From an uncultured Clostridia bacterium (GTDB lineage Bacteria; Bacillota; Clostridia; Oscillospirales; CAG-272), in contig CALYAD010000015.1 in assembly GCA_944393415.1 (NCBI GenBank), forward strand, positions 1-50,561: a stretch of 50,561 bases of DNA. The letters are read 5' to 3'. This document shows, in pieces, positions 1 to 8,034 of the stretch. Numbering within the stretch: position 1 is the first letter of the stretch; each line of letters begins with the position of its first letter. Under the pieces are notes generated by a model. It searched no databases. It saw only the letters and a program-made list of their open reading frames with translations, and was not told where the DNA came from. The translations under genes were made by a program, and so were the position numbers.

Positions 1-2
1 GG

Positions 3-344
3 CTCGATTATGTCTTTGTCAACGAGATAGGAGACATCATAAGACCGAGCTACATCGAATCGGTATTCCCGAGGATTTTGAAAAAGTGCGGTCTTGAGCA
101 TCGTCGCTTCCATGATCTTCGACACACCTGCGCGACGCTGATGAACCAGCAGAAGGTTCCGCTCAAGCAAGTGCAAGTGTATTTGGGCCACTCGGACATC
201 CAAACAACAAGCAACATTTACACGCACCTCAGTTGGGATGACAAAACCGAGACGCTTGAAGCGATGGAAAAAGCCGTGAAGCTGCCCGAATTTGGCGACA
301 CAAAGAGTGCATGGGACAGCGTGAAAATGCCGAAAACAAGCTAA
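3..344 (+). CDS. Tyrosine site-specific integrase, C-terminal part (runs off left edge)
   Basis: The open frame enters from the left edge and carries the catalytic end of a phage/ICE-type tyrosine recombinase. It shows the box RFHDLRHT (His-x-x-Arg), then YLGHSDIQTT with the second His, then the IYTH tyrosine nucleophile region. This enzyme family joins and resolves DNA at att sites through a 3'-phosphotyrosine. Only about 113 residues are visible; the N-terminal arm-binding and core-binding domains lie outside. The gene ends about 220 bases from tRNA-Ser, whose 3' end faces it. That is the usual layout at the end of an element integrated in a tRNA gene, so the element should extend leftward. 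The family is clear; the target site is inferred. Confidence 0.9.
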   Translation, partial: LDYVFVNEIGDIIRPSYIESVFPRILKKCGLEHRRFHDLRHTCATLMNQQKVPLKQVQVYLGHSDIQTTSNIYTHLSWDDKTETLEAMEKAVKLPEFGDTKSAWDSVKMPKTS

Positions 345-565
345 AAAACACTCAAAAAACACGAAAACGGGACAAAAAAGCACCAAAAATGCCTCTTGCA
401 AGAATTTTTCGATGCCCCAAAAGCCTTATTTAACAAGCGCTTCCGGGATTTTGGAGGGATGATGTAAAGCCTCGGAAAATCTCAAAAAAATCTCGGTTCG
501 CTTGTGCAAATGCAACAAAAAACACGCTCAAAACGTATCGTTTCAAACATGTTTTTTGTTAAAAT

Positions 566-590
566 TGGCGGAGAGGAAGGGATTCGAACC
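566..590. other. Probable attachment site in the 3' end of tRNA-Ser
   Basis: The 3' end of tRNA-Ser, including its encoded CCA, faces the tyrosine integrase gene. Integrases of this class commonly recombine within tRNA 3' ends and recreate the tRNA. The interval 345-565 between them has no convincing gene. The exact core cannot be fixed without the other end of the element. Confidence 0.35.
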
Positions 591-656
591 CTTGTGCGGT
601 TTAACCCGCAAACTGATTTCGAGTCAGCCCCGTTATGACCACTTCGATACCTCTCC
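566..656 (-). tRNA. tRNA-Ser (anticodon CGA)
   Basis: On the minus strand the acceptor arm GGAGAGG (650-656) pairs with CCTCTCC (570-576), followed by discriminator G and encoded CCA. The anticodon stem is GCTGA/TCAGT with loop CTCGAAA, giving anticodon CGA, which reads UCG. The T-arm GGTTCGAATCC is present. A long variable arm between the anticodon and T arms (GCGGGTTAAACCGC) marks a class II tRNA, as expected for serine. Confidence 0.96.
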
Positions 657-736
657 GTATCTTGTATGTTTAAAATCCAGCTTGAATATTATATCATACT
701 TTAACGCAAAAATCAAGAGGATTTACAAAATATGTA

Positions 737-765
737 TTGTTTTTTTTGAAATTTTAATATATAAT
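737..765 (+). promoter_or_regulatory. Candidate sigma-A promoter for the Gfo/Idh-GH110-like genes
   Basis: TTGTTT (737-742) and TATAAT (760-765) are separated by 17 bases. They lie about 105 bases upstream of the oxidoreductase start. The -10 box is perfect and the -35 box is partial. The rest of 657-869 is AT-rich and shows no gene. Confidence 0.45.
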
Positions 766-869
766 ATAAAAGTCGGGTTTTGTAATTATCACACATGATG
801 AAATAATACTTAAAAACCGGTGTAAAATACCAGAGAAAGGCAGCCTGCAAAACAGAGGAGAATTTATAA

Positions 870-1976
870 ATGAAAATAGGACTTTTGGGTTTTGGCTCAA
901 TGGGACGCACGCATTCGTGGTGCGTTAACAATTTAAAGTATTTTTATAAGGATATTAGCTTTTCAGCTGAGTACGCCGGTGTATGTACGACAAACCCGGA
1001 AAGCGCAAAAAACGCCGCAAGATTTCTCGGTATAGGCAAAGCTGTGACAGATGAAAACGAGCTTATATATGATAACGATATTGATATAATTGATATATGC
1101 ACTCCGAATATTTACCATTATGAAACGCTTAAAAAGGCGATTACGGCCGGAAAGCATGTGTACTGTGAAAAACCGCTTTGCGTTAATTATGAACAGGCAA
1201 AGGAAATAGAGACAATGGCGAGGGAAGCCGGAATAACAGCTCAAGTTGTATTCAATAACCGTTTCCTTCCTGCTGTGCTTCGCGCAAAAGAACTCGTTGA
1301 GTGCGGCCGTCTCGGGCGGATAATCAGCTTCAGATGCGAGTACCTTCACGCAAGCGCGGCAGATCCCGAAAAAAAAGCCGGTTGGAAGCAGAATAAGGAT
1401 ATATGCGGAGCAGGAACGCTTTTCGATCTGGGCTCGCACGCCGTTGATCTGATGTACCATCTTTGCGGACGGATAACCGATGTCAAAGCCGTTTCACAGA
1501 TAGCCTATCCGGTACGTAAGGGAATGGACGGGAAGATATGGCAAACAAATGCGGATGAGGCATTCTACATGATATGCAAAACAGAAACAGGCGCTGTCGG
1601 AACCATTGAGGCGAGTAAGCTTGTTATAGGTTCAAACGACGATCTGAGCTTTTCGGTAAACGGGGAAAAGGGTGCGATTAGATTTAACCTTATGGAGCCC
1701 AACTGGCTCTGGTTTTACGACTCAGAGGCGGCATCGGGAAGCTATGGAGGAGAAAAAGGCTTTACCAAAATAGAATGCTGCGGAAGGTACGATTATCCGG
1801 GAGGCGTATTTCCTTCGTTTAAAGCTCCTGTCGGTTGGCTCAGGGGACATCTTCACAGCATGTATACATTTCTTTCGGCTGTAAATGAAGGGAAAAGAAC
1901 TCATCCTGATTTCACTGATGCGGCGGAGGTCCAGAAGGTTCTTGATATGGCGCTGAAAGACGATGCCAAATGTTGA
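870..1976 (+). CDS. Gfo/Idh/MocA family NAD(P)-dependent oxidoreductase
   Basis: This is a 368-residue cytoplasmic oxidoreductase. The N-terminal Rossmann fold has GFGSMG (residues 7-12). The family's EKP lysine motif is at 100-102. The C-terminal alpha/beta domain opens with GAGTLFDLGSHAVDL (180-194), whose His190 corresponds to the usual catalytic histidine region. The family oxidises or epimerises sugars, inositols and glycosides using tightly bound NAD(P). The start is preceded by the SD AGAGGAG. The next gene, a beta-helix protein related to GH110 galactosidases, begins 52 bases downstream in the same direction, so the pair may process a galactosyl-containing glycan. The substrate is unknown. 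Confidence 0.9.
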   Translation: MKIGLLGFGSMGRTHSWCVNNLKYFYKDISFSAEYAGVCTTNPESAKNAARFLGIGKAVTDENELIYDNDIDIIDICTPNIYHYETLKKAITAGKHVYCEKPLCVNYEQAKEIETMAREAGITAQVVFNNRFLPAVLRAKELVECGRLGRIISFRCEYLHASAADPEKKAGWKQNKDICGAGTLFDLGSHAVDLMYHLCGRITDVKAVSQIAYPVRKGMDGKIWQTNADEAFYMICKTETGAVGTIEASKLVIGSNDDLSFSVNGEKGAIRFNLMEPNWLWFYDSEAASGSYGGEKGFTKIECCGRYDYPGGVFPSFKAPVGWLRGHLHSMYTFLSAVNEGKRTHPDFTDAAEVQKVLDMALKDDAKC

Positions 1977-2028
1977 TAATTCATAGTTTTAATTGAGAAA
2001 AAATATATAACGTGGGAAATAAAGAATT

Positions 2029-3642
2029 ATGGATACAATAGTCTATTACCGTGAATACGACAAGGGCGGAGACCATACCGAACAGCTTAAAAAGGCTCTG
2101 CTTCGCTGCAGAATTACTAAAGCGGAAGTATTGCATTTTGATCCGGGAGTATACCATTTTTATGGAACATACGCCGGTGAATATGAATGCAATATCTCAA
2201 ATCACAGTCCAAACGGCAAAAAGAAAATTATTTTCCCTCTAATAGGATATAAAAATTTTAAAATAGAGGCCGAGGGATGTCTGTTTGTGATTCACGATTT
2301 CAGCATTCCGTTTCTGGTAGCGGAGTCGGAAAATATTTGTGTGATTGGTCCTACGATAGAGGCGGTGGATCTTCAGTCCGCTCAGGGAACCGTGGTCAGC
2401 GCCGACGGAAATAGTTATACGGTTGAAATGGATAGCTCGGACCCATGGGATATAAGACGGGGCGTTCTTGTTTTTCCTGCCTGTGGTCTGTACACGGAGT
2501 GCGATAATTTTATACGTTTTGACCGAAACGGCAACCGGGTAAGAGGCGCCGGAGATCATGGCTATTATAAAATATTAGCTGAAAAATCGGGAGAAAACTG
2601 TATAAGATTTATCAATAATTCTGAAATACCGGAGGTAGGCGAGCGAATCGCGTATTATGGGGGGGAGAGAAGATGCTGTGCTTTTTTCCTTCGCGGAAGC
2701 TCGGATATCTCGATAGAGAACGTAACGGTAACGCGTCACACCGGAATGGGAGTTATTGCGCAGATGTGTGAAAATATATCTCTTGACTTTTTCCGTGTGA
2801 TCCCCAAACCCGGAAATGTTATTACAACCGAGGCTGACGCGACACATTTTGTCAATTGCGGCGGGGTAATATCATTAAGGAACTGCGTTTTTGAAAATAT
2901 GATGGATGACGCGATGAATGTACACGGTATATATACCCAGATACTGAGAAGCTCCCCCGGAGAAATTTACGTCCGTTACATGCATAACGAGGCAAAGGGT
3001 ATAGACATTTATCGTAAAGGCGATGTAATTGCTATCTCAGATAAAGAGACCGTACTGCCTATGTGCTATGCAAACATAAGGGATGTCGAGGTACTTAACA
3101 ACGATACCACCAGGCTTCTGCTTGAGGAGTATACTCAGCTTGAAGCCGGCCTTGTAGTGGAAAATATCACACGGCAGCCGAAGGTATACATGGGCGGCTG
3201 CACGGTCAGAAATAATCGGGCGCGGGGGATACTTCTCGGTACAAAGGGCAAAATAATAATCGCGGAGAATTATTTCCGTACGGAAGACCAGGCCATACTT
3301 TTTGAGTGTGATCCGAAATATTGGTTTGAATCCGGCTCGGTTTCAGACGTATATATTGACGGTAATATCTTCGACGATTGCGCAGCCGGCCGCGGCAGGG
3401 CGGTTATCGAAGCGGTTCCGAGAGAGAAAACCGAGAACGGAAGGTATTTTCACGGCGAGATACGGATCCTTGAAAATAAGCTTATCTCGTGTACCGCTCC
3501 GTTGGCTTATATCAATAATGCCGAAAGAGTTGACATACTCGGTAACAGCGTTGAAGGAAACGGCACAGTTAACATAATAACAGAGCACACGGGAAAAACA
3601 ATGATACAGGAGGACGCCGAGTTAAATATTGTCGAAGCATAA
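2029..3642 (+). CDS. Right-handed parallel beta-helix protein, GH110-like (alpha-1,3-galactosidase family)
   Basis: This protein has 537 residues and no signal peptide or membrane segment. The central part (about residues 215-540) has the short repeating beta turns of a parallel beta-helix. Within it, EADATHF (268-274) precedes MMDDAMNVHG (291-300), whose paired aspartates 293/294 resemble the catalytic region of GH110 alpha-1,3-galactosidases. GH110 enzymes remove terminal alpha-1,3-galactose from blood-group B and related glycans with inversion. The missing signal peptide suggests cytoplasmic action on imported oligosaccharides. The GH110 assignment is recalled motif similarity; a different beta-helix glycosidase or epimerase remains possible. 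Confidence 0.65.
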   Translation: MDTIVYYREYDKGGDHTEQLKKALLRCRITKAEVLHFDPGVYHFYGTYAGEYECNISNHSPNGKKKIIFPLIGYKNFKIEAEGCLFVIHDFSIPFLVAESENICVIGPTIEAVDLQSAQGTVVSADGNSYTVEMDSSDPWDIRRGVLVFPACGLYTECDNFIRFDRNGNRVRGAGDHGYYKILAEKSGENCIRFINNSEIPEVGERIAYYGGERRCCAFFLRGSSDISIENVTVTRHTGMGVIAQMCENISLDFFRVIPKPGNVITTEADATHFVNCGGVISLRNCVFENMMDDAMNVHGIYTQILRSSPGEIYVRYMHNEAKGIDIYRKGDVIAISDKETVLPMCYANIRDVEVLNNDTTRLLLEEYTQLEAGLVVENITRQPKVYMGGCTVRNNRARGILLGTKGKIIIAENYFRTEDQAILFECDPKYWFESGSVSDVYIDGNIFDDCAAGRGRAVIEAVPREKTENGRYFHGEIRILENKLISCTAPLAYINNAERVDILGNSVEGNGTVNIITEHTGKTMIQEDAELNIVEA

Positions 3643-3666
3643 TCATCTCGGTAGACAGTTAAAATC

Positions 3667-4260
3667 ATGAAGATTATCGGTGTTACAGGTCCTATAGGAG
3701 CGGGAAAAAGCTATGTTGCGTCGCTTATATGCAAAAGAGGTATACCGGATATCGATACTGATGAGGTCTACCATATGCTTACCGACGCTCCGTCGGAATG
3801 TACCAAACGTATAATAAACGCTTTCGGCAGGGAAGTGATGAGCGAAAACGGCGGAATTGACCGTAAGGCACTTAGCGGAATAGTTTTTGACAATCCGGAA
3901 AAGCTGTCAAAGCTCAATAGTATAACGCACGGATGCGTAACGGAAAAAGTTGAGGAGCTTTTGGAGGAATACCGTAAAAAAGGTGAAGAAGCGGTTGTCG
4001 TTGAGGTTCCGCTGATGTTTGAAAGCGGATTTGACAGGAGATGCGATCTTGTTGTTTGTGTGGTCGCTGACAGAGAGACGCGTATTTCCAGAATATGTGA
4101 AAGAAATAAAATGACTCCAGATGAAGCCGCTAAAAGGATAAAAAGTCAAAAAGATATTGATTTTTATATTGCAAAATCTTCGTTTATAGTGTATAATAAC
4201 GGTAAAGAGGATATAGATGCCCAGATCGACAGGTTATTTGAAAGGATTTCGGAAGCATAA
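3667..4260 (+). CDS. coaE: Dephospho-CoA kinase
   Basis: CoaE performs the last step of coenzyme A synthesis, phosphorylating the ribose 3'-OH of dephospho-CoA with ATP. The 197-residue length is normal. The P-loop GPIGAGKS occupies residues 8-15, followed by DIDTDEV, which belongs to the substrate and adenine region, and the VVVEVPLMFESGF lid region. The 3' end overlaps the following transglycosylase gene by 44 bases in another frame, so the two are probably translated from one mRNA. Confidence 0.96.
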   Translation: MKIIGVTGPIGAGKSYVASLICKRGIPDIDTDEVYHMLTDAPSECTKRIINAFGREVMSENGGIDRKALSGIVFDNPEKLSKLNSITHGCVTEKVEELLEEYRKKGEEAVVVEVPLMFESGFDRRCDLVVCVVADRETRISRICERNKMTPDEAAKRIKSQKDIDFYIAKSSFIVYNNGKEDIDAQIDRLFERISEA

Positions 4261-4786
4261 CGGATTTGCTTGCTTGATTTTAGTGCTGCTTGCCGCGGCG
4301 GCGGTAATTTTTACAGTTTTTTCGTTCAGGCGTTTTGAAAATGAAAAACACGTGCGGAATGAAATACATCCGTTTGTTTCGGAATATGCCGAGATGTATC
4401 GGCTTGACAAGGCTCTCGTGTATGCGGTAATTGAATGCGAAAGCGGTTACGATATCAGAGCGGTATCCAAAGCCGGCGCAAGCGGACTTATGCAGCTGAT
4501 GCCGAATACGTTTGAGTGGGTAACCGAAACTCAGGAAGGCGAACTCGATATCTTCGACCCTGAGACTAATATCAGCGCGGGCTGTAAATATCTAAGATAT
4601 CTGATTGACCGTTTCGGTAAGCTTGAGACCGTACTTGCTGCATATAACGCAGGGGAAGGGAACGTAAGCGAGTGGCTCGAAGACGACCGGTATTCCTCAG
4701 ACGGAATAACCCTGAAGGTAATACCATATCCCGAGACGGCTGAATATGTCAGGCGCGTTATTTCCGTTTACGGACAGAATTCCTGA
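4217..4786 (+). CDS. Membrane-anchored lytic transglycosylase (SLT domain)
   Basis: This 189-residue protein has an N-terminal transmembrane anchor (about residues 16-38) and an extracellular SLT domain. The SLT hallmarks are ECESGYD with catalytic Glu75, GLMQLMP (90-96) and AYNAGEG. Such enzymes cleave peptidoglycan between MurNAc and GlcNAc to form 1,6-anhydro ends, serving wall remodelling or spore functions. The ATG at 4217 lies inside coaE and has its own SD (GAGG, six bases upstream), which supports the long overlap as real. Confidence 0.92.
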   Translation: MPRSTGYLKGFRKHNGFACLILVLLAAAAVIFTVFSFRRFENEKHVRNEIHPFVSEYAEMYRLDKALVYAVIECESGYDIRAVSKAGASGLMQLMPNTFEWVTETQEGELDIFDPETNISAGCKYLRYLIDRFGKLETVLAAYNAGEGNVSEWLEDDRYSSDGITLKVIPYPETAEYVRRVISVYGQNS

Positions 4787-4846
4787 AAAAATCAGACTGA
4801 AAGCCATAAAGGCTCAGAAATATAAATTTACCCGGAGGAAAAAATT

Positions 4847-5812
4847 ATGGATCAGATTTGTAAGGAAATAGGTAGCTACGGACTTGTTCCGGTAATAAAA
4901 ATCGAGGATGCTTCAAAAGCGGTTCCGCTCGCGAAAGCACTATGCGACGGAGGTCTTCCGGTGGCGGAGGTGACCTTCCGTACCAAATGCGCGGCTGAGG
5001 CTATCAGGCTGATGACAAATGCCTGCCCTGATATGCTTATCGGAGCGGGAACGGTGCTTTCCGTTGAACAGGCAGACCAGGCCGTTTCCGCGGGAGCGAA
5101 ATTTATTGTAAGTCCAGGCTTTAATCCTAAGGTAGTCAAATACTGCGTAGATAATAAGATCCCGATAGTACCGGGTACCTCGCGTCCTTCTGAGGTAGAG
5201 GCGGCGATAGAGCTCGGACTTGACGTAGTCAAGTTCTTCCCGGCGGAGGCCGCGGGCGGTATTCCCATGCTTTCTTCCATGAACGGTCCTTACGCAGGCA
5301 TTAAATTCATGCCTACCGGAGGTATCGATGAAAAGAATCTGCTGAACTATCTGAAGCTTAAAAACGTGCTTGCCTGCGGCGGAAGCTTTATGGTGAAGAA
5401 CCAATACATATCAGAGGACAGATTCGATCTCATAACGGCGGATGTTAAGCTTGCCATGACGACAATGCTGGATTTCCGACTTGCGCACATAGGCGTAAAC
5501 TGTGATAATGCGGAGGAGGCCAAGAAAGCGGCAGCTCTTATGGAGACGATGTTCGGATTTGCGGCTAAGGATGGCAACAGCTCTGTTTTTGCCGATACCG
5601 CTCTTGAGTTTATGAAGTCGCCTTATCTCGGCTCAAAGGGACATATAGCGATCTCTACCAACTTCATTGATCGCGCTGTCGATTTCTTCAGGCGCAAGGG
5701 AATCGAATTTAATGATGAATCCGCAAAATATGGAGATAAAGGCACGCTTAACGCGATTTATTTTAAGGATGAATTTTTCGGATTCGCCATTCATCTTGTT
5801 CAGAAAAAGTAA
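4847..5812 (+). CDS. eda: KDPG/KHG aldolase fused to a glyoxalase-like (VOC) domain
   Basis: Residues 1 to about 208 are a class I 2-keto-3-deoxy-6-phosphogluconate/4-hydroxy-2-oxoglutarate aldolase. Glu41 sits in EVTFRT, Lys129 in VVKFFPAE is the Schiff-base lysine, and PTGGI is the phosphate-binding loop. Residues from about 212 to 321 form a separate domain beginning AHIGVNCDNAEEA that resembles the betaalphabetabetabeta VOC fold. Stand-alone Eda is near 210 residues, so this is a genuine fusion. The aldolase splits KDPG into pyruvate and glyceraldehyde-3-phosphate, the end of the uronate pathway that UxaC (13016-14434) begins. The function of the VOC part is unknown. A strong SD (GGAGG) precedes the ATG. 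Confidence 0.88.
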   Translation: MDQICKEIGSYGLVPVIKIEDASKAVPLAKALCDGGLPVAEVTFRTKCAAEAIRLMTNACPDMLIGAGTVLSVEQADQAVSAGAKFIVSPGFNPKVVKYCVDNKIPIVPGTSRPSEVEAAIELGLDVVKFFPAEAAGGIPMLSSMNGPYAGIKFMPTGGIDEKNLLNYLKLKNVLACGGSFMVKNQYISEDRFDLITADVKLAMTTMLDFRLAHIGVNCDNAEEAKKAAALMETMFGFAAKDGNSSVFADTALEFMKSPYLGSKGHIAISTNFIDRAVDFFRRKGIEFNDESAKYGDKGTLNAIYFKDEFFGFAIHLVQKK

Positions 5813-5832
5813 TATATGATCACGACGGAGGA

Positions 5833-5866
5833 ACGGATCGTGCGGGCACGCTATGATCCGTTTTTT
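5833..5866 (+). terminator. Rho-independent terminator after the aldolase
   Basis: ACGGATC (5833-5839) pairs with GATCCGT (5855-5861), and a run of six T follows. It lies 20 bases after the aldolase stop and before prfA. Confidence 0.8.
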
Positions 5867-5927
5867 CCGGACCGAAATACACTTCGTTGAAAACAAAAAC
5901 CTTTGTAAAAAAGGGACGGTATAAATA

Positions 5928-7001
5928 ATGTTAGACAAGCTTGAGAAGGCTGAAGAAAATTATTTGAGGATCGAGGAGCTTCTTTCAAAGCCGGAGGTTA
6001 TATCCGATACCGAGCATTATAAAAAGCTCATGAAAGAGTATAAAACTCTCACGCCTCTTATAGACACCTTCAGAAAATACAAGGCGGCAAAAAAAAATAT
6101 GACCGATGCCGAAGAGCTGATGAAGGAAGGTGATTCCGAGCTCAAAGACCTTGCGTCCGCGGAATTTCATGAAAAGCGTGACGAAAGCGAGAGGCTTTTG
6201 AACGATCTTAAGGTACTGCTTTTGCCTAAGGACAAAAATGACGATAAAAACGTCATTGTCGAGATACGCAGTGGCGCCGGAGGCGAGGAAGCGGCCCTTT
6301 TCGCTTCAGTGCTTTACAGAATGTACGGTATGTACGCCGACAGAATGGGATATAAAATCGAACCGTTAAGCGTAAACGAAACGGAGCTTGGCGGAATAAA
6401 AGAAATATCTTTTATGGTAATAGGGGAGGGAGCATACTCCCGGCTTAAGTTTGAGAGCGGCGTACACAGGGTACAGCGTGTACCGGAAACGGAATCCCAG
6501 GGGCGTATACATACGTCAACCGTAACGGTCGCGGTCCTTCCGGAGGCAGACGATGTAGAGGTAGAGATAAACCCCGCCGACCTTAAAATAGAGACTTGCA
6601 AAAGCTCCGGTGCCGGCGGTCAGCATATAAACAAAACCGAATCGGCTATAAGGATAATTCATAAGCCTACCGGGATAGTGGTGGAGTGCCAGGAAGAGCG
6701 CAGCCAGTTCAAGAACCGTGAAAAGGCCATGAAAATGCTTAAAACCAAGCTGCTTGATATAAAAGAAATGGAGCAGAGGGAAAGAATTGCCTCGGAGAGG
6801 CGTACGCAGGTCGGCACCGGAGACAGAAGCGAAAGGATAAGGACATATAACTATCCTCAGGGAAGAGTTACGGATCACAGAATAGGTCTTACCCTATATA
6901 CTCTTGAAAGCTTTTTAAACGGTGACATAGGACAGATGATAGATGAGCTGATCGCCGCCGATACGGCGGAAAAGCTGAAAGAAAACGGAAATGAAAACTG
7001 A
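5928..7001 (+). CDS. prfA: Peptide chain release factor 1
   Basis: RF1 reads UAA and UAG stop codons and hydrolyses peptidyl-tRNA. The 357-residue length is typical. The stop-codon recognition motif reads PET (residues 186-188, PxT class, hence RF1 rather than RF2), and the catalytic GGQ is at 230-232 in GAGGQHINKTESA. The last bases overlap the tsaC start by 11, indicating co-translation. The glutamine methyltransferase gene prmC, often adjacent to prfA in Firmicutes, is absent here. Confidence 0.97.
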   Translation: MLDKLEKAEENYLRIEELLSKPEVISDTEHYKKLMKEYKTLTPLIDTFRKYKAAKKNMTDAEELMKEGDSELKDLASAEFHEKRDESERLLNDLKVLLLPKDKNDDKNVIVEIRSGAGGEEAALFASVLYRMYGMYADRMGYKIEPLSVNETELGGIKEISFMVIGEGAYSRLKFESGVHRVQRVPETESQGRIHTSTVTVAVLPEADDVEVEINPADLKIETCKSSGAGGQHINKTESAIRIIHKPTGIVVECQEERSQFKNREKAMKMLKTKLLDIKEMEQRERIASERRTQVGTGDRSERIRTYNYPQGRVTDHRIGLTLYTLESFLNGDIGQMIDELIAADTAEKLKENGNEN

Positions 7002-8001
7002 AATTCTTTATGATAATACGGATAGTGATATAGAGAGAGCTGCGGAGCTGCTGAAAGGCGGCGCGATCGTTGCGTTTCCCACAGAAACAGTTTACGGTCT
7101 CGGAGCAAATGCTCTCGATTCGGCAGCGGTAAAAAAAATATTTGAGGCAAAAGGGCGTCCGAGTGATAATCCGCTTATAGTACATCTGTCATACCCCCAA
7201 GAGGCTGAGAAATACGCATTTACAAATGAACTTTTTTACAGGCTTACGCGTTTTATGCCCGGACCGTTGACTGTTATCCTGAAAAAAAGAGAAAATATTC
7301 CGGATGCGGTAACGGCCGGACTTGACAGCGTTGCGCTGAGAGTACCATATTATTTACCCGCCCGTAAGCTTATAAAATTAGCGGGTGTTCCGGTTGCGGC
7401 TCCTTCCGCCAATATTTCGGGGAAACCGAGTCCGACAAAAGCACAGCATGTTATAGACGATATGACGGGAAAAGTCGAAGCGATTCTTTGCGGAGCGGAC
7501 TGCAGTGTGGGAGTGGAATCCACCGTGGTAAAAATAGTCGGTGACAACAGACTGGTAATTTGCCGTCCTGGAGGCGTTACAAAGGAGATGCTTGAGAATA
7601 TTTGCTCCGAGGTGGAAATTGACCCGGCGGTTATCTCAAAATTTGAGGGGGCGCCTATTTCTCCGGGAATGAAATATAAGCATTATTCACCTGACGCTGA
7701 CGTTATACTGTTGATCGGAACAGAGGAGCAGATAATAAAGTATATTTCTGATAAATCTGATTTCGGTATTCTGTGCTTCGACGAGGACAAACATCTTCTC
7801 ACGCGCGGAAACGCTTTGTCTTTGGGAAGGGAAAAGGATTTTTCGTTGCAGGCGGCGAGACTTTTTGACTGTTTGCGGTCTTTTGATAAGGACAAAAGCA
7901 TAAAAACAATATACGCGAGAATGCCGGGGGATGACGGCGTGGGACTTGCGGTACGTAATCGTCTGCTTAAAGCGGCGGGCTTTGATATTGTACGGCTGTA
8001 A
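6991..8001 (+). CDS. tsaC: L-threonylcarbamoyladenylate synthase (TsaC/Sua5 type)
   Basis: This enzyme makes threonylcarbamoyl-AMP from threonine, bicarbonate and ATP for the t6A37 modification of ANN-decoding tRNAs. The 336-residue length indicates the longer Sua5 form: the YrdC-like catalytic domain spans about residues 10-200 (AFPTETVYGLGANA, KGRPSDNPLIVH, SANISGKPSPT), followed by the SPGMKYKHYSP linker and a C-terminal Sua5 domain. It overlaps prfA by 11 bases. Confidence 0.95.
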   Translation: MKTEILYDNTDSDIERAAELLKGGAIVAFPTETVYGLGANALDSAAVKKIFEAKGRPSDNPLIVHLSYPQEAEKYAFTNELFYRLTRFMPGPLTVILKKRENIPDAVTAGLDSVALRVPYYLPARKLIKLAGVPVAAPSANISGKPSPTKAQHVIDDMTGKVEAILCGADCSVGVESTVVKIVGDNRLVICRPGGVTKEMLENICSEVEIDPAVISKFEGAPISPGMKYKHYSPDADVILLIGTEEQIIKYISDKSDFGILCFDEDKHLLTRGNALSLGREKDFSLQAARLFDCLRSFDKDKSIKTIYARMPGDDGVGLAVRNRLLKAAGFDIVRL

Positions 8002-8034
8002 TGGAAAAAGTTAAAACAGAGAGGTAAAGAGCAT

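Noticed and set aside
502..798. 98-residue plus-strand ORF over tRNA-Ser
   Set aside because: It reads antisense through the tRNA gene and the following promoter region.
4876..5404. Long antisense ORFs opposite the aldolase gene
   Set aside because: They mirror codon bias of the real gene and lack SDs; the sense frame has clear catalytic motifs.
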